From Rhodocyclales bacterium (GTDB lineage Bacteria > Pseudomonadota > Gammaproteobacteria > Burkholderiales > Rhodocyclaceae), in contig JACRIZ010000043.1 of the NCBI GenBank assembly GCA_016235765.1, positions 1 through 64,000 on the forward strand: a DNA stretch of 64,000 bases. Direction: 5' to 3'. Of the stretch, positions 21,571 to 32,450 are shown piece by piece. The notes beneath the pieces are model-generated. The model worked only from the letters and a program-made list of their open reading frames with translations, had not been told where the DNA came from and made no database searches. The stretch's first letter is position 1; the number at the start of each line of letters is the position of its first letter. Both the position numbers and the translations under genes were made by a program.

Positions 21571-22592
21571 CCGCCGATATAGGACATCTCGATCTTGTGC
21601 GTGACCGGCACGCCGGCACTGCGCAACTCCGAGTAGCGGTCGTCGCGCTTGCGCCAGATATCGGCGATGGCCGACGCGAGTTCGTCGTCGTTGGAACCAT
21701 CGCGCAGGAGCTTGCGCAGGTCGTGGCCGGAACTGGCGAACAGGCAGGTGTAGAGCTTGCCCTCGGTGGAGAGGCGGATCCGGGTGCAGGTCGAGCAGAA
21801 GGCCTGCGTCACCGAAGAGATGACCCCAACTTCGCCGCTACCGTCCCGGTAGCGCCAGCGCTCGGCGACTTCGCCGGAGTAGTTCGGATCGACGGTTACG
21901 AGCGGGAGTTCCGTGTCGATGCGGCGGATGACCTCGGCAGACGGCACGACTTCGTCCATGCACCAGCCGTTGGCATTGCCGGCATCCATGAATTCGATGA
22001 AGCGCAGGATATGGCCGCTGCCCCGGAAGTACCGCGCCATGGGCAGTATCTGGTGATCGTTGCAGCCGCGCTTGACGACCATATTGACCTTCACCGGCGC
22101 GAAACCGCAGGCCGCCGCGGCCTCTATGCCGGCCAGTACCTTGGCAACCGGGTAGTCGGCATCGTTCATGCGCTTGAATACCGCATCGTCGAGCGCATCC
22201 AGGCTGACGGTAACGCGCTGCAGGCCGGCATCGCGCAGGCCGCGGGCGCGCGTCGCAAGCAGGGAGCCGTTGGTGGTCAGGGTCAGCTCGAGCCCCGGGA
22301 TCTTCGCCAGTTGCTCGATCAGTCGCTCGATGTCCTTGCGCAATAGCGGTTCGCCGCCGGTCAGGCGAATCTTGGCGACGCCCTGCGCGGCGAATAGCCG
22401 GGCGAGACGAACGATTTCCTCATAGGTCAGGATTTCCTGGCGTGGCAGGAAGGGATAATCGCGGCCGAATACGGTCTTCGGCATGCAGTAGACACAACGG
22501 AAGTTGCAGCGGTCGGTAACCGAGATGCGCAGGTCGTGCATCGGCCGGTTGCGCAGGTCCAGCGGTCCAGCCAAGGGTTGCGGCGCCGACAC
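21567..22592 (-). CDS. moaA: GTP 3',8-cyclase MoaA (molybdenum cofactor)
   Basis: A 341-residue radical-SAM enzyme for the first step of molybdopterin synthesis. The N-terminal cluster motif is CNFRCVYCM (C-x3-C-x2-C, residues ~28-35), the C-terminal second 4Fe-4S site is [10 protein letters not shown]...YTCLF, and the protein ends in the essential Gly-Gly (SYIGG). The GTG start lies only 3 bases after the stop of the PAS-GGDEF-EAL-REC gene, so moaA appears to be read from the end of the signalling operon; no other moa/moe gene is in view. Confidence 0.94.
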   Translation of the reverse strand: MSAPQPLAGPLDLRNRPMHDLRISVTDRCNFRCVYCMPKTVFGRDYPFLPRQEILTYEEIVRLARLFAAQGVAKIRLTGGEPLLRKDIERLIEQLAKIPGLELTLTTNGSLLATRARGLRDAGLQRVTVSLDALDDAVFKRMNDADYPVAKVLAGIEAAAACGFAPVKVNMVVKRGCNDHQILPMARYFRGSGHILRFIEFMDAGNANGWCMDEVVPSAEVIRRIDTELPLVTVDPNYSGEVAERWRYRDGSGEVGVISSVTQAFCSTCTRIRLSTEGKLYTCLFASSGHDLRKLLRDGSNDDELASAIADIWRKRDDRYSELRSAGVPVTHKIEMSYIGG

Positions 22593-22595
22593 GGC

Positions 22596-24707
22596 CTATC
22601 CTCTCTCGCGCACCAGCCGGAAAGCGGCGCGAATTTCCTGGGCCAGGGATTCGTCGTCCCAGGGCTTGGTAATGTACTTCCAGATGGCGCCCTTGTTGAT
22701 CGCGTCGGTCACGGTCGATATCTCCGAATAGCCGGAGAGCGAGATTCGCACGGTCTCCGGATAGAGTTCCTTGACCTTGGACAAGAACTCCACGCCGGAC
22801 ATTCCCGGCATGCGCTGGTCCGAGACGATTACCTGCACGGGCTGCAGGGCGAGCAGTTCGAGACCTTCGCTACCGCTGCCGGCGGTCAGGATCCGGTAGC
22901 CCTCGCGCCGCAGCAGGCGCCGCAAGGCGTTCAGGACATTCTGCTCGTCGTCGACCAGGAGCAGGGTATTGGCGGCTTCCGCCGTCGCGTCGCTGACAAA
23001 CCTGAGATGGCGCCCCTCGCGCAGGATTACCTGCAAGTCCTCGGCGGGCACCGGGCGGCTGAACAGGTAGCCCTGCATCTCGTCGCAGTCGTGGCGGCGC
23101 AGGAACTGCATCTGCGCTTCCGTTTCCACGCCTTCGGCAACGACGATCTTGCCCAGCTTGTGGGCCATGGCAATGGTTGCCGTGGCGATCGAGGCATTCA
23201 CCGGGTTGGTGGTAATGTCGCGGACGAACGATTGGTCGATCTTCAGGCGGTCGATGGCGAAACGGGACAAGTAGGCCAGCGACGAGTAGCCCGTGCCGAA
23301 GTCGTCGAGAGAGATGCGCACGCCGAGATTCTTCAGCCGGTCGACGATGCGTACGGCCTTGCCCGGATCCTGCATGATGGCGCTTTCGGTGAGTTCGAGC
23401 TCGAGCAGTCTCGCCTCCAGCCCCGTTTCGGCCAGGACGCTGGCCACCGTTTCCGGCAGGTTGTTGTAGCGGAAGTGGCGTGCCGACAGGTTGACCGCGA
23501 TGCGGATTCCCGGCGTACGGATATCCTGCCACTCCTTGGCACGACGGCAGGCTTCGCGCAACACCCATTCGCTGATCGCGATGATCATGCCGGTTTCCTC
23601 CGCGACGGGGATGAATGCGCCCGGCGGCACCAGCCCCTGCACGGCGTGCTGCCAGCGCACCAGGGCCTCGACGCCGACGATCTGGCCGGAGGCAAGCGAC
23701 AACTGCGGCTGGAAATGCAGCCGCAATTCGTCGCGCTCCACGGCGTGGCGCAACTGGCTGGAGATGTCCCGCTGGGTGTTGGCCAATTCCTCCATTTCCG
23801 GAGCGAAGAAGTGGAAGCGATCGCCGCCTTCGTGGCGCGCCGCGGATTGGGCGAGAAAGGCTGCGCGCAGCAGGTCTTCGGCACTGCCGGCGTCGAGCGG
23901 ATAGCGGGCGATCCCGATGCTGCCGGTTATCTCGAGCGTGTGTTCCTCGATCGTAATGGGCTGGGCAATCCGTTGCAGGACGCGTTTGGCGGTATCGCCG
24001 CAGACGTTCTTGTCGAGCGTGCCGTTCAGCACCATGACGAACTCGTCGGCGCCGCTGCGGGCGATCAGGTCGTTGCTGCGGACGGCGGCGGAGATCCGGC
24101 TGACGATTTCGAGCAGCAACTGGTCGGCAGCTATCGGTCCGATGGTCTGGTTGAGGGTGTGGAAGCGATCGATGTCCAGGTAGAGCAGGGCGAAGCCGGA
24201 GCCGTTGGCGTGGCTGGCGGAGAGTGTTTCGCCGAGGTTGCCGAGCAGCGTTTCCCGGTTGGGCAGGCCGGTCAGTCCGTCGATGGCCGTGCGGCGTCCG
24301 CCCATGAGTTTCGTCGGCGCGTGGTTCCACTGCTCCTCGGTGACCGCCAGGAAGTGGGTGGTTTCGCCATCGGTGCCGGTGATCGAGGTGATCCCGACTC
24401 GCTCGAATATGAGGTCACCGTTCTTGCGCCGGTTGACCAGTTCGCCGTGCCAGGTGCGCCCCGCGAGTATCGTTGCCCAGAGCTCGCGATAGACCGGGGC
24501 CGGTGTCCGGCCGGATTGGAAGATGCGCGGATTCCGGCCCAGCAGTTCTTCCAACTGATAGCCGGTGGATTCGCACTGGCGCGGGTTTGCGTAGACGATA
24601 TTGCCGGTGATGTCCGTGACGAGAATGCCGAAGCCGCCGTTGTCGACGATGCTTCGATAGAGGTCTTTCGGCTGGCTCTCGGTTGCGGGGTCTTCCGCCA
24701 AGCTCAT
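22596..24707 (-). CDS. PAS-GGDEF(degenerate)-EAL protein with C-terminal receiver domain
   Basis: 703 residues: PAS (~20-130; GFGILVTDITGNIVYANPRQC), GGDEF domain (~160-320) whose signature reads SGADEF instead of GGDEF, EAL domain (~335-580) with intact EALVRW and DDFGTGYSSLAYL, then a receiver at ~590-703 with VSDQRMPG and KYITKPWDDE. The degenerate GGDEF suggests no or weak cyclase activity, so it is probably a c-di-GMP phosphodiesterase controlled by phosphorylation and a PAS ligand. A C-terminal REC is an unusual order. The ATG at 24707 is chosen because the long frame upstream (to 25025) only overlaps the preceding kinase gene; no strong ribosome site is seen. Confidence 0.88.
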   Translation of the reverse strand: MSLAEDPATESQPKDLYRSIVDNGGFGILVTDITGNIVYANPRQCESTGYQLEELLGRNPRIFQSGRTPAPVYRELWATILAGRTWHGELVNRRKNGDLIFERVGITSITGTDGETTHFLAVTEEQWNHAPTKLMGGRRTAIDGLTGLPNRETLLGNLGETLSASHANGSGFALLYLDIDRFHTLNQTIGPIAADQLLLEIVSRISAAVRSNDLIARSGADEFVMVLNGTLDKNVCGDTAKRVLQRIAQPITIEEHTLEITGSIGIARYPLDAGSAEDLLRAAFLAQSAARHEGGDRFHFFAPEMEELANTQRDISSQLRHAVERDELRLHFQPQLSLASGQIVGVEALVRWQHAVQGLVPPGAFIPVAEETGMIIAISEWVLREACRRAKEWQDIRTPGIRIAVNLSARHFRYNNLPETVASVLAETGLEARLLELELTESAIMQDPGKAVRIVDRLKNLGVRISLDDFGTGYSSLAYLSRFAIDRLKIDQSFVRDITTNPVNASIATATIAMAHKLGKIVVAEGVETEAQMQFLRRHDCDEMQGYLFSRPVPAEDLQVILREGRHLRFVSDATAEAANTLLLVDDEQNVLNALRRLLRREGYRILTAGSGSEGLELLALQPVQVIVSDQRMPGMSGVEFLSKVKELYPETVRISLSGYSEISTVTDAINKGAIWKYITKPWDDESLAQEIRAAFRLVRERG

Positions 24708-24723
24708 GGTCGGGATGATCCGG

Positions 24724-26178
<1,455 letters not shown>

Positions 26179-28410
26179 TCACTCCTCCGTTGGCTGGGGC
26201 CCCAATACCCGCAGCACTTCCTCAAGCGTGGTGTCACCGTTGATGACCTTTTCCGCAGCATCCTCGGCCAGCATGCTCATGCCGCGCTGACGGGCCACGT
26301 GCCCGATTTCCAGCATGCTGGCACCGCCGCCGATCCGGTCGCGCAGTGTGTCATCGGCCAATAGTACTTCGTAGAGCCCGATTCGGCGACGGTAGCCGCT
26401 GCCATTGCACTTCGGGCATCCGGTGCCCTTGAATGTCCGCAGATCCTCCCGCAGGAAGGCCTTGCCGAGGCGCAACTGCAGGCTGCGATCGATCGGGACT
26501 TCGGCGCGGCAGGCGGGGCAGATGCGCCGGGCGAGACGTTGCGCGACGATGCCTTCGAGTGCCGTGGCCACGACATAGGGCTTCAGGCCGAGGTCGAACA
26601 GGCGCGCGATGGTCGCAACCGCCGAATTGGTGTGCAGCGTCGAGAACACCTGGTGGCCGGTGAGCGCGGCGTGAAAGGCGACCTCGGCGGTTTCGAAGTC
26701 GCGGATTTCTCCCAGCAGAACGACGTCCGGGTCCTGGCGCAGGATCGAGCGCAGGATCAGCGGGAAGGTCAGACCGATCTTTTCCCGGACGAGTACCTGT
26801 CCGGCCATGTCGAGGTAGTACTCGACGGGATCCTCGATGGTGACGTAGTTCTTGTCCGGCGTTGCATTGTGCTGCAGCAGCGAATAGAGCGTGGTGGTCT
26901 TGCCGCTGCCGGTGGGGCCGGTCGCCAGGATGATGCCCTGCGGCTTGGCCGCCATGGTGTCGATCTTCCTGAGATTTCCCTCCGACAGTCCGATCGAGGC
27001 CAGGGTCAGGACGGCGGAGTTGCGGTCCAGCAGGCGCATCACGATCTTTTCGCCATTGATGGTCGGCAACGAGGATACGCGCAGATCCACCACCCGCAGC
27101 GGCGTCTTGACCGTGATGCGGCCGTCCTGCGGGCGTCGCCGCTCCGAGATGTCGAGCTCGGCCATGATCTTCAGGCGCGAGACCAGCGACTGGTGGAGTT
27201 GATGCGGGATGTGGATCTTGTCCTGCAGGACGCCGTCGATCCGGTAGCGCACGACCACGCTCTTGGTGCGCGGCTGGATGTGGATGTCGGAGGCGCCGAG
27301 GCGGATTGCCTCGAGAATGATCGCATTGGCCATGCGGATGGCCGGCGGCTCCTCGGTCCCGCGCAGCAGTTCGTCGAGCGACATCGATTCGTCGTCGTCG
27401 ATGACCACCTCGATGCCCTCGTAAGGGTCGCTGGTGGAGACCAGTTCCTCGAGTTCCTTGAAATCGACCTCGCCGTCGCCATACAGTTGGGCGATACGGC
27501 CGCGAATATCCGCGATGTCTGCCGTCACCACCGTCAACTCGAGCCCGGCGGTGAATCGGATGTCGTCGATCAGCCCGGTATCGAGCGGATCGGCCATGGC
27601 CAGGATCAGGCGCCGGCCGTCCAGGCGAACCGGCGCCACCAGTTGCCGCTCGCAGAAACTATGGGGGATGAGGCTCGCCAGCGCTGGATCGGCCGCGATC
27701 TCGGCAAGCTGGACTTCCTCGATCAGCATGTCCTTCTTCAACAGGTCGCGCACGACCCGCTCGCTGATCCATTCCTTTTCCATGAGGAGCTTGACCAACG
27801 GTTCCCGGCGGGTTTCCTGCAAGCGGAACAACTCCTGCAACTGGGCCGAGGTCAGCAGGTTCTTCTTGTGCAGCAGGAAGCCGAGCTGGCTGCGGTTGGT
27901 CACCGCCAGCCGCGACAGCGCGGATATTTCCTTTGCCTTGTGCTCGTTGTCCTTGACCAGATCGCGATTCCGCCGCACCAGATCGAACTGTTCCAGGGCC
28001 AGCGACACCGTGATGCGCAGGTCGTTGTCGTCCCACGGCTTGAGGATGAACTTGTAGACGGCGCCCTCGTTGATCGCGCCCATCACCGCGTCGGAATCGG
28101 CATGGCCGGTCAGCATGATCCGTATCGTGTCCGGTGAGCGATCCCGGACGGCGCGAAGGAACTGGGCGCCGTTCATGCCGGGCATACGGAAGTCGCTGAT
28201 GACCAGGTGCGTCGTCGCCTCGGCCAGGCGCTGCAAGCCCTCGTCGCCGCTGCCTGCAGTGAGCACCTGGTAGTTTTCCTGGCGAAAGACCCGCTTCAGC
28301 GCATTGAGGACGCCCGGTTCGTCGTCGACGATCAGCAGCCGGTAGGTTCCGGCAGCCCGGGCCGGGGTCTCGGTCGGCTTGCCGGTGAACAAAGCGCCCA
28401 AATCCGTCAT
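26179..28410 (-). CDS. Receiver domain fused to a PilB/GspE-type ATPase
   Basis: 743 residues. Residues ~22-140 are a receiver (IVDD, phospho-acceptor Asp73, Thr101, Lys124 in ILKPWDD). Residues ~165-320 resemble the T2SS-E/MshE N-terminal region, with two helical repeats (LGFLLHKKNLLTSAQL and VKLLMEKEWISERVV), the region that binds c-di-GMP in MshE. Residues ~365-743 are the secretion ATPase: Walker A ATGPTGSGKTTTLYSL (~490-505), Asp box, Walker B LLGEIRD and a C4 zinc site (CPAC...CPKCNGSGY). Full-length pilus/secretion ATPases do not normally carry a REC domain. No pilin, platform or secretin gene is adjacent. It is the fifth gene of the signalling operon and abuts the hemerythrin kinase gene (adjacent codons). 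Confidence 0.9.
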   Translation of the reverse strand: MTDLGALFTGKPTETPARAAGTYRLLIVDDEPGVLNALKRVFRQENYQVLTAGSGDEGLQRLAEATTHLVISDFRMPGMNGAQFLRAVRDRSPDTIRIMLTGHADSDAVMGAINEGAVYKFILKPWDDNDLRITVSLALEQFDLVRRNRDLVKDNEHKAKEISALSRLAVTNRSQLGFLLHKKNLLTSAQLQELFRLQETRREPLVKLLMEKEWISERVVRDLLKKDMLIEEVQLAEIAADPALASLIPHSFCERQLVAPVRLDGRRLILAMADPLDTGLIDDIRFTAGLELTVVTADIADIRGRIAQLYGDGEVDFKELEELVSTSDPYEGIEVVIDDDESMSLDELLRGTEEPPAIRMANAIILEAIRLGASDIHIQPRTKSVVVRYRIDGVLQDKIHIPHQLHQSLVSRLKIMAELDISERRRPQDGRITVKTPLRVVDLRVSSLPTINGEKIVMRLLDRNSAVLTLASIGLSEGNLRKIDTMAAKPQGIILATGPTGSGKTTTLYSLLQHNATPDKNYVTIEDPVEYYLDMAGQVLVREKIGLTFPLILRSILRQDPDVVLLGEIRDFETAEVAFHAALTGHQVFSTLHTNSAVATIARLFDLGLKPYVVATALEGIVAQRLARRICPACRAEVPIDRSLQLRLGKAFLREDLRTFKGTGCPKCNGSGYRRRIGLYEVLLADDTLRDRIGGGASMLEIGHVARQRGMSMLAEDAAEKVINGDTTLEEVLRVLGPQPTEE

Positions 28411-28419
28411 CGCGTCACC

Positions 28420-29613
28420 TCAAGCCGGCAGGAATAGGGTCACGGTCGTGCCGAAGCCGAACCGACTGTCGATGGCGAGGCGGCCGCCATGTGCCTGGAC
28501 GATGTCGCGGGCCACGGTCAGGCCGAGCCCCGTCCCCTTGCCGACATCGCGGGTCGTGAAGAACGGATCGAAGGCGCGCTCCCGCTGTTCGGGCGTCATG
28601 CCGACGCCGGAATCGCCGACCGACACTTCGATTCCGCCGTCCACCGCCTGCGTGCGTATGGTAATGACGCCCGGGCGATTCGAGTCGCCGATTGCCTGCA
28701 CGCCGTTGCGGACAATATTCACGAATACCTGGTTGAGATGTCCGGGCAGGCACAGCAAACGGGGTAGTTGGCCGTACTCCGCGTCGATCGAGACGCCGGC
28801 GGGAAGCTGTCCCTGCAAGACGGAGACTACCTGGCGGAGGTTCTCGTTCAGGTCGACGACTTCTTCCTCGGCGCGGTCGACGTTGGAGAAGCCCTTGAGG
28901 TCGCCGACGATGCGAGCCACACGGTCGATGCCGCCGATGCTTTCGGTCACCAGGTCGGCGCCGTCCTTGAGCAGGTAGTCGATCTCGAGTGCCTGCCACG
29001 CCGCGGCCGCGTCGTTCAGGCGCTCCTTCAGGGCCGCAAATTTCTGCAGGTAGATGGCGAAGCTGGACAGGTTGCTGCGTACGAAGCCGATCGGATTGTT
29101 GATTTCGTGGGCGACGCCGGCCGCCAGCCTGCCGAGGGAGGCCAGGTTTTCCGCCTGGTACAACTGGCGCTGGCGCTCGTCCAGGAGCTTGACCTGGGCC
29201 GCAACGCGCTGTTCGAGTTCCGCCGACAATTCCTTGTAGCGTGCCTCGGATGCCTGCAGCGCGGCGTGTTGCTCCAGCAGGTCGGCATAGTCGGCGGCAA
29301 TGCTTTCGACATGCAGGCGACTGGCCATCAGGAGGCGGTGGCGCGCCAGCAGGATGTCGCGCAACAGCGCCGCGGCGGCCTGCAAGCGCGATCCGGCAAC
29401 TGGCGCGGCGAGATGGCCGATGGGTTCGAGTTCGAGGACCAGGGGGCTGCGCTCGGCGTTCGCCGCCGGTGTGCCCCAGACGACGCGGCCGGCGGGATCG
29501 AGCAGGGCCGTGTCGGCTTCCAGCAGCGCCGCCATGTGCCCGCAGACCTGCTCGAGCAGGGGACCGGGCAGCAGGTCGGCGAGGCACGGGCTGCGGTCGA
29601 AGACGTCGTTCAC
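28420..29613 (-). CDS. Soluble sensor histidine kinase
   Basis: 397 residues. The N-terminal ~110 residues (ALLDPAGRVVWG, then a helical stretch) look like a small GAF/PAS-type sensor without recognisable cofactor site; a coiled coil at ~115-155 follows. The kinase core has H-box AGVAHEINNPIGF (His169) and HATPase boxes FVNIVRNGVQAI, DSGVGM and GKGTGLGL. The core is clearly paralogous to the hemerythrin kinase two genes downstream. The start is a GTG overlapping the stop of the MglA-like gene (GTGA); an in-frame extension to 29769 lies inside that gene and is not credible. Confidence 0.88.
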   Translation of the reverse strand: MNDVFDRSPCLADLLPGPLLEQVCGHMAALLEADTALLDPAGRVVWGTPAANAERSPLVLELEPIGHLAAPVAGSRLQAAAALLRDILLARHRLLMASRLHVESIAADYADLLEQHAALQASEARYKELSAELEQRVAAQVKLLDERQRQLYQAENLASLGRLAAGVAHEINNPIGFVRSNLSSFAIYLQKFAALKERLNDAAAAWQALEIDYLLKDGADLVTESIGGIDRVARIVGDLKGFSNVDRAEEEVVDLNENLRQVVSVLQGQLPAGVSIDAEYGQLPRLLCLPGHLNQVFVNIVRNGVQAIGDSNRPGVITIRTQAVDGGIEVSVGDSGVGMTPEQRERAFDPFFTTRDVGKGTGLGLTVARDIVQAHGGRLAIDSRFGFGTTVTLFLPA

Positions 29614-30248
29614 GGCAGGATGCCTGCGACGAATGCGGCCTCGTCGAGTCCGTGGCGATCGCTCAGTTGCAGTTCCGGGTCGAATTGGCGATAGAGCGCA
29701 CGCAAAAGCAGCGCAAAGGTCTCCGCCACGCCGGCTCCGGACAGCGCGGTCGCAAAAGTCAGTGGCCACGACACGCCGGCCCAGCGCTGACGAACTTCCT
29801 GCTCGGCCAGGATAGGGGACAAGTCGCGCTTGTTGAACTGGACGACCACGGGCAATCGGTCGAAATCGAGTCCGACGCGGGAGCAGTTCTCCGCCAGATT
29901 GCGGAACGACTCGGCGTTGTTGGTTTCCTCGGTGACCTGGGAATCGGCGACGAAGACGATGCCGTCCGCCCTGGACAGGACGGCCTTGCGGGTGCCGTCA
30001 TGGGCGACCTGCCCGGGCACGGTGAAGACACGAAACTTGATGAGCAGGCCGCTTGGAGCGACGAAACCCATGGGCAGCAGATCGAAGAACAGGGTGCGAT
30101 CGCCCTGGGTATCGAGCGTCATCAACTCACCCTTCAACTGCGGCGCGACCAGGTCATGCAGCCGCATGAGGTTGGTGGTCTTGCCGCTCCTGGCAGGGCC
30201 GTAGTAGACAAGCTTGAAGGTAAGCCGTGCGCCATCCAGTTCCGGCAT
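29610..30248 (-). CDS. MglA-like small GTPase
   Basis: A 212-residue Ras-like GTPase of the MglA family. The P-loop is GPARSGKT (17-24), switch I region is DTQGDRTLFFDLLP (46-59, matching MglA's TDRTLFFDFLP), the switch II area has TVPGQV (76-81) and the guanine-specificity motif is NKRD (139-142). MglA-type GTPases set cell polarity and pilus positioning in Myxococcus and similar bacteria, with MglB (roadblock domain) as activator. No roadblock protein is encoded here. It lies 28 bases after the lone receiver gene and is coupled to the kinase gene downstream. Confidence 0.9.
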   Translation of the reverse strand: MPELDGARLTFKLVYYGPARSGKTTNLMRLHDLVAPQLKGELMTLDTQGDRTLFFDLLPMGFVAPSGLLIKFRVFTVPGQVAHDGTRKAVLSRADGIVFVADSQVTEETNNAESFRNLAENCSRVGLDFDRLPVVVQFNKRDLSPILAEQEVRQRWAGVSWPLTFATALSGAGVAETFALLLRALYRQFDPELQLSDRHGLDEAAFVAGILP

Positions 30249-30276
30249 TCGTCGTCCCCAGTCGCGCGGGCAGGCG

Positions 30277-30840
30277 CTAGCGGTCCTGAAATTCAGGATC
30301 CAGGATCACCGAGCCGTCCGGCCCCCAGTTCACCTGCGTAATGCCGGGTTCCATGGCCTCCAGCCTGATTCGTTCCACTTCCTCGGCGCTCATGCTGCCT
30401 GCGGCCAGGCGCGCCAGATCTGCCAGGCGCCGGTTCTCCAGCGTCAGGGCCCGGGCGGACAGGCACTGGGCCAGGGCGGTGATCAGCTCGTAGTCGTTCC
30501 ATGGCTTGGCGATGAAACGTTCGATGCCGACCTCGTTGACGGCGCGCAACAAGGCGTTGAGATCGGCGTAGCCGGAAAGGATGACGCGGGAACTGTCGGG
30601 CTGGATCGCCTTCACCTGACGCAGGAACTCGATGCCGTCCATCTTCGGCATCCGATAGTCGGTCAGAAACAGGTCGAAGCTGGCGTGGCGGGCCCGTTCC
30701 AGTGCGGCTTGCGGATCGGAAAACAACTCGGTTTCGATTGGAAACGTGACCTCACCCGAACGACAGGGCACGACCTTCAACAAGCGCTGCAGGCTGCGCA
30801 GGATGGGTTCCTCATCGTCGAGAAGCAGGATTCGGCTCAT
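30277..30840 (-). CDS. Single-domain response regulator with C-terminal extension
   Basis: 187 residues: a receiver domain (LLLDDEE, phospho-acceptor Asp61 in LTDYRMPKMDG, Lys112 in FIAKPWNDYE) followed by a ~60-residue helical tail with no recognised output domain. A six- to eight-residue insertion (PCRSGEVTFPIE) follows helix 1. It would act as a phosphorelay shuttle or bind a partner through the tail. It overlaps the HD-GYP gene by 4 bases. Confidence 0.88.
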   Translation of the reverse strand: MSRILLLDDEEPILRSLQRLLKVVPCRSGEVTFPIETELFSDPQAALERARHASFDLFLTDYRMPKMDGIEFLRQVKAIQPDSSRVILSGYADLNALLRAVNEVGIERFIAKPWNDYELITALAQCLSARALTLENRRLADLARLAAGSMSAEEVERIRLEAMEPGITQVNWGPDGSVILDPEFQDR

Positions 30841-32378
30841 GAGCGATCCTCCACTTGAATGTAGATGGTCATCGGCTTGCCGTCGTCCATGGCCTGCAAC
30901 TGGCGCAACTGGTCGATGACCAGGTCGTCCAGACTGTAGTTGGATGCGAGCAGCAGGTAGCCGTCGGGATGGCGCAGCGCGCGGCTCAGGGTCATGCCTG
31001 GCTTGAGCTGTGCCGGGCGCAGGGCGAGTTCCTTCCAGAGGCGTTGCGGCGGTTCCGGCTTCTGGTCGGGGTCGCGCAGCGTGGCGGGACGACCGACGTG
31101 CTTCACGTAGATGGACAGCGCAATCTGCGCTTCGCTCTCGACGGCCAGCAAGCGGTCGATGAGTGCTCTATCGACGAACTGGCCGGCGGTCGCCAGCACC
31201 TCGCCCTCGGGATATTCGAGTTTCCGAGTCAGCACCATGCCCGACTTCAGCTCCGCGGGCCGCAGCGCGTGGTCCTTGCTCGCTTCGACGGATGCCTGGA
31301 TCAGCAGTGTCTTGAAGGTGTTGACCACCCCGGGATCGTAATGGCGGCCACGGCCCGCGACGATGTACTCCAATGCCTGGTCCGGCGTGTGCTCCTGCAG
31401 CGTCAGCGTTCCCATCTGCAGGGCGTCGTAGTCGTTGGCCACCGCAAGGATGCGGGCGCCGATCGGAATCGCCAGTCCCACCAGGCGGTCCGGATAGCCG
31501 CTGCCATCCAGGTATTCATGATGATGGCGGATGATCTTCGCCGCATTGGCGAGTTGCTCGACGCCTTTGAGCAACTGGTGGCCGCGGACCGGATGCTCCA
31601 TCAGGCGGTTGCGTGCCTCGCCGGCGAGCGCCGCGAAGGGCTTGTCGAGCAGGTTGTCGGGCAAGCTGATCTTGCCGATGTCGTGCAGCAGCCCGGCCAA
31701 CAGCACATCCTGCTGGTCGCCATGGCTCAGGCCCATGCGCTGCGCCACCGCCCGGGCATGCTCGGCGACCCGCCGGCCGTGGCCGGCCAGGCGGCCGCCG
31801 CGCAGTTCGATGAGGCTGGAGAAGGTGCGCACCGTGAGCATGAAGCCCTGTTGCAGCAGTTCATTGGCGTGCTTCAGTTCGGCCGTGCGTTCGGCCACCC
31901 GCTGTTCAAGGCTGGCGTTGAGGCTCTTCAGCTCCTCGTTCTGCTGCTGGGTCAGCAGATTGAGGCGGGCGTTTTCCGAGGCCAGGCGCTGGTGTTCCAA
32001 GGCTTCGCGGACCGTCAGGACAATCTCGTTGTCGTCCCAAGGCTTGGAAATGTAGCGATAGATCTCGCCGCGGTTGATGGCCGCGACGGTCGAGGAAATG
32101 TCGGCATAGCCGGTGAGCAGGATGCGCAGCGTGTGCGGCCAGCGGCCGCGCACCTGCTCCAGGAACTGGGCGCCGTCCATTTCGGGCATGCGCATGTCGG
32201 AAACGACCAGGTCGACCGCTTCCTTTTCCAGAACCGCCAGTCCTTCGGCGCCACTGCCGGCCGTCAGGATCTTGTAACCCTGGGGCCGGAATAGTCGTTT
32301 CAGCGACGACAGAATGCTCGACTCGTCGTCGACGAAAAGCAGTATCGCCGGACTGGCTGCGGCGTTGGGCTCGTCCAT
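30837..32378 (-). CDS. Response regulator with HD-GYP domain (c-di-GMP phosphodiesterase)
   Basis: 513 residues: receiver (~10-125; Asp61, Lys112 in YISKPWDDNE), coiled coil (~130-175), HD-GYP domain with LLHDIGKISLP (His232-Asp233) and HHHEYLDGSGYP (GYP at 294-296), then two related C-terminal segments beginning LRPAELKSGMVLTRKL (~378) and LRPAQLKPGMTLSRAL (~455), apparently a duplicated accessory domain. HD-GYP enzymes hydrolyse c-di-GMP to GMP. It is the first gene of the signalling operon; the 178 bases upstream contain two short inverted repeats. Confidence 0.92.
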   Translation of the reverse strand: MDEPNAAASPAILLFVDDESSILSSLKRLFRPQGYKILTAGSGAEGLAVLEKEAVDLVVSDMRMPEMDGAQFLEQVRGRWPHTLRILLTGYADISSTVAAINRGEIYRYISKPWDDNEIVLTVREALEHQRLASENARLNLLTQQQNEELKSLNASLEQRVAERTAELKHANELLQQGFMLTVRTFSSLIELRGGRLAGHGRRVAEHARAVAQRMGLSHGDQQDVLLAGLLHDIGKISLPDNLLDKPFAALAGEARNRLMEHPVRGHQLLKGVEQLANAAKIIRHHHEYLDGSGYPDRLVGLAIPIGARILAVANDYDALQMGTLTLQEHTPDQALEYIVAGRGRHYDPGVVNTFKTLLIQASVEASKDHALRPAELKSGMVLTRKLEYPEGEVLATAGQFVDRALIDRLLAVESEAQIALSIYVKHVGRPATLRDPDQKPEPPQRLWKELALRPAQLKPGMTLSRALRHPDGYLLLASNYSLDDLVIDQLRQLQAMDDGKPMTIYIQVEDRS

Positions 32379-32450
32379 GGCCTCATCTTACTACTTCGGC
32401 ATTGGCAGATGCATGCGCCGCGACGCCTCGGGCCCAGACCACGACGGCAC

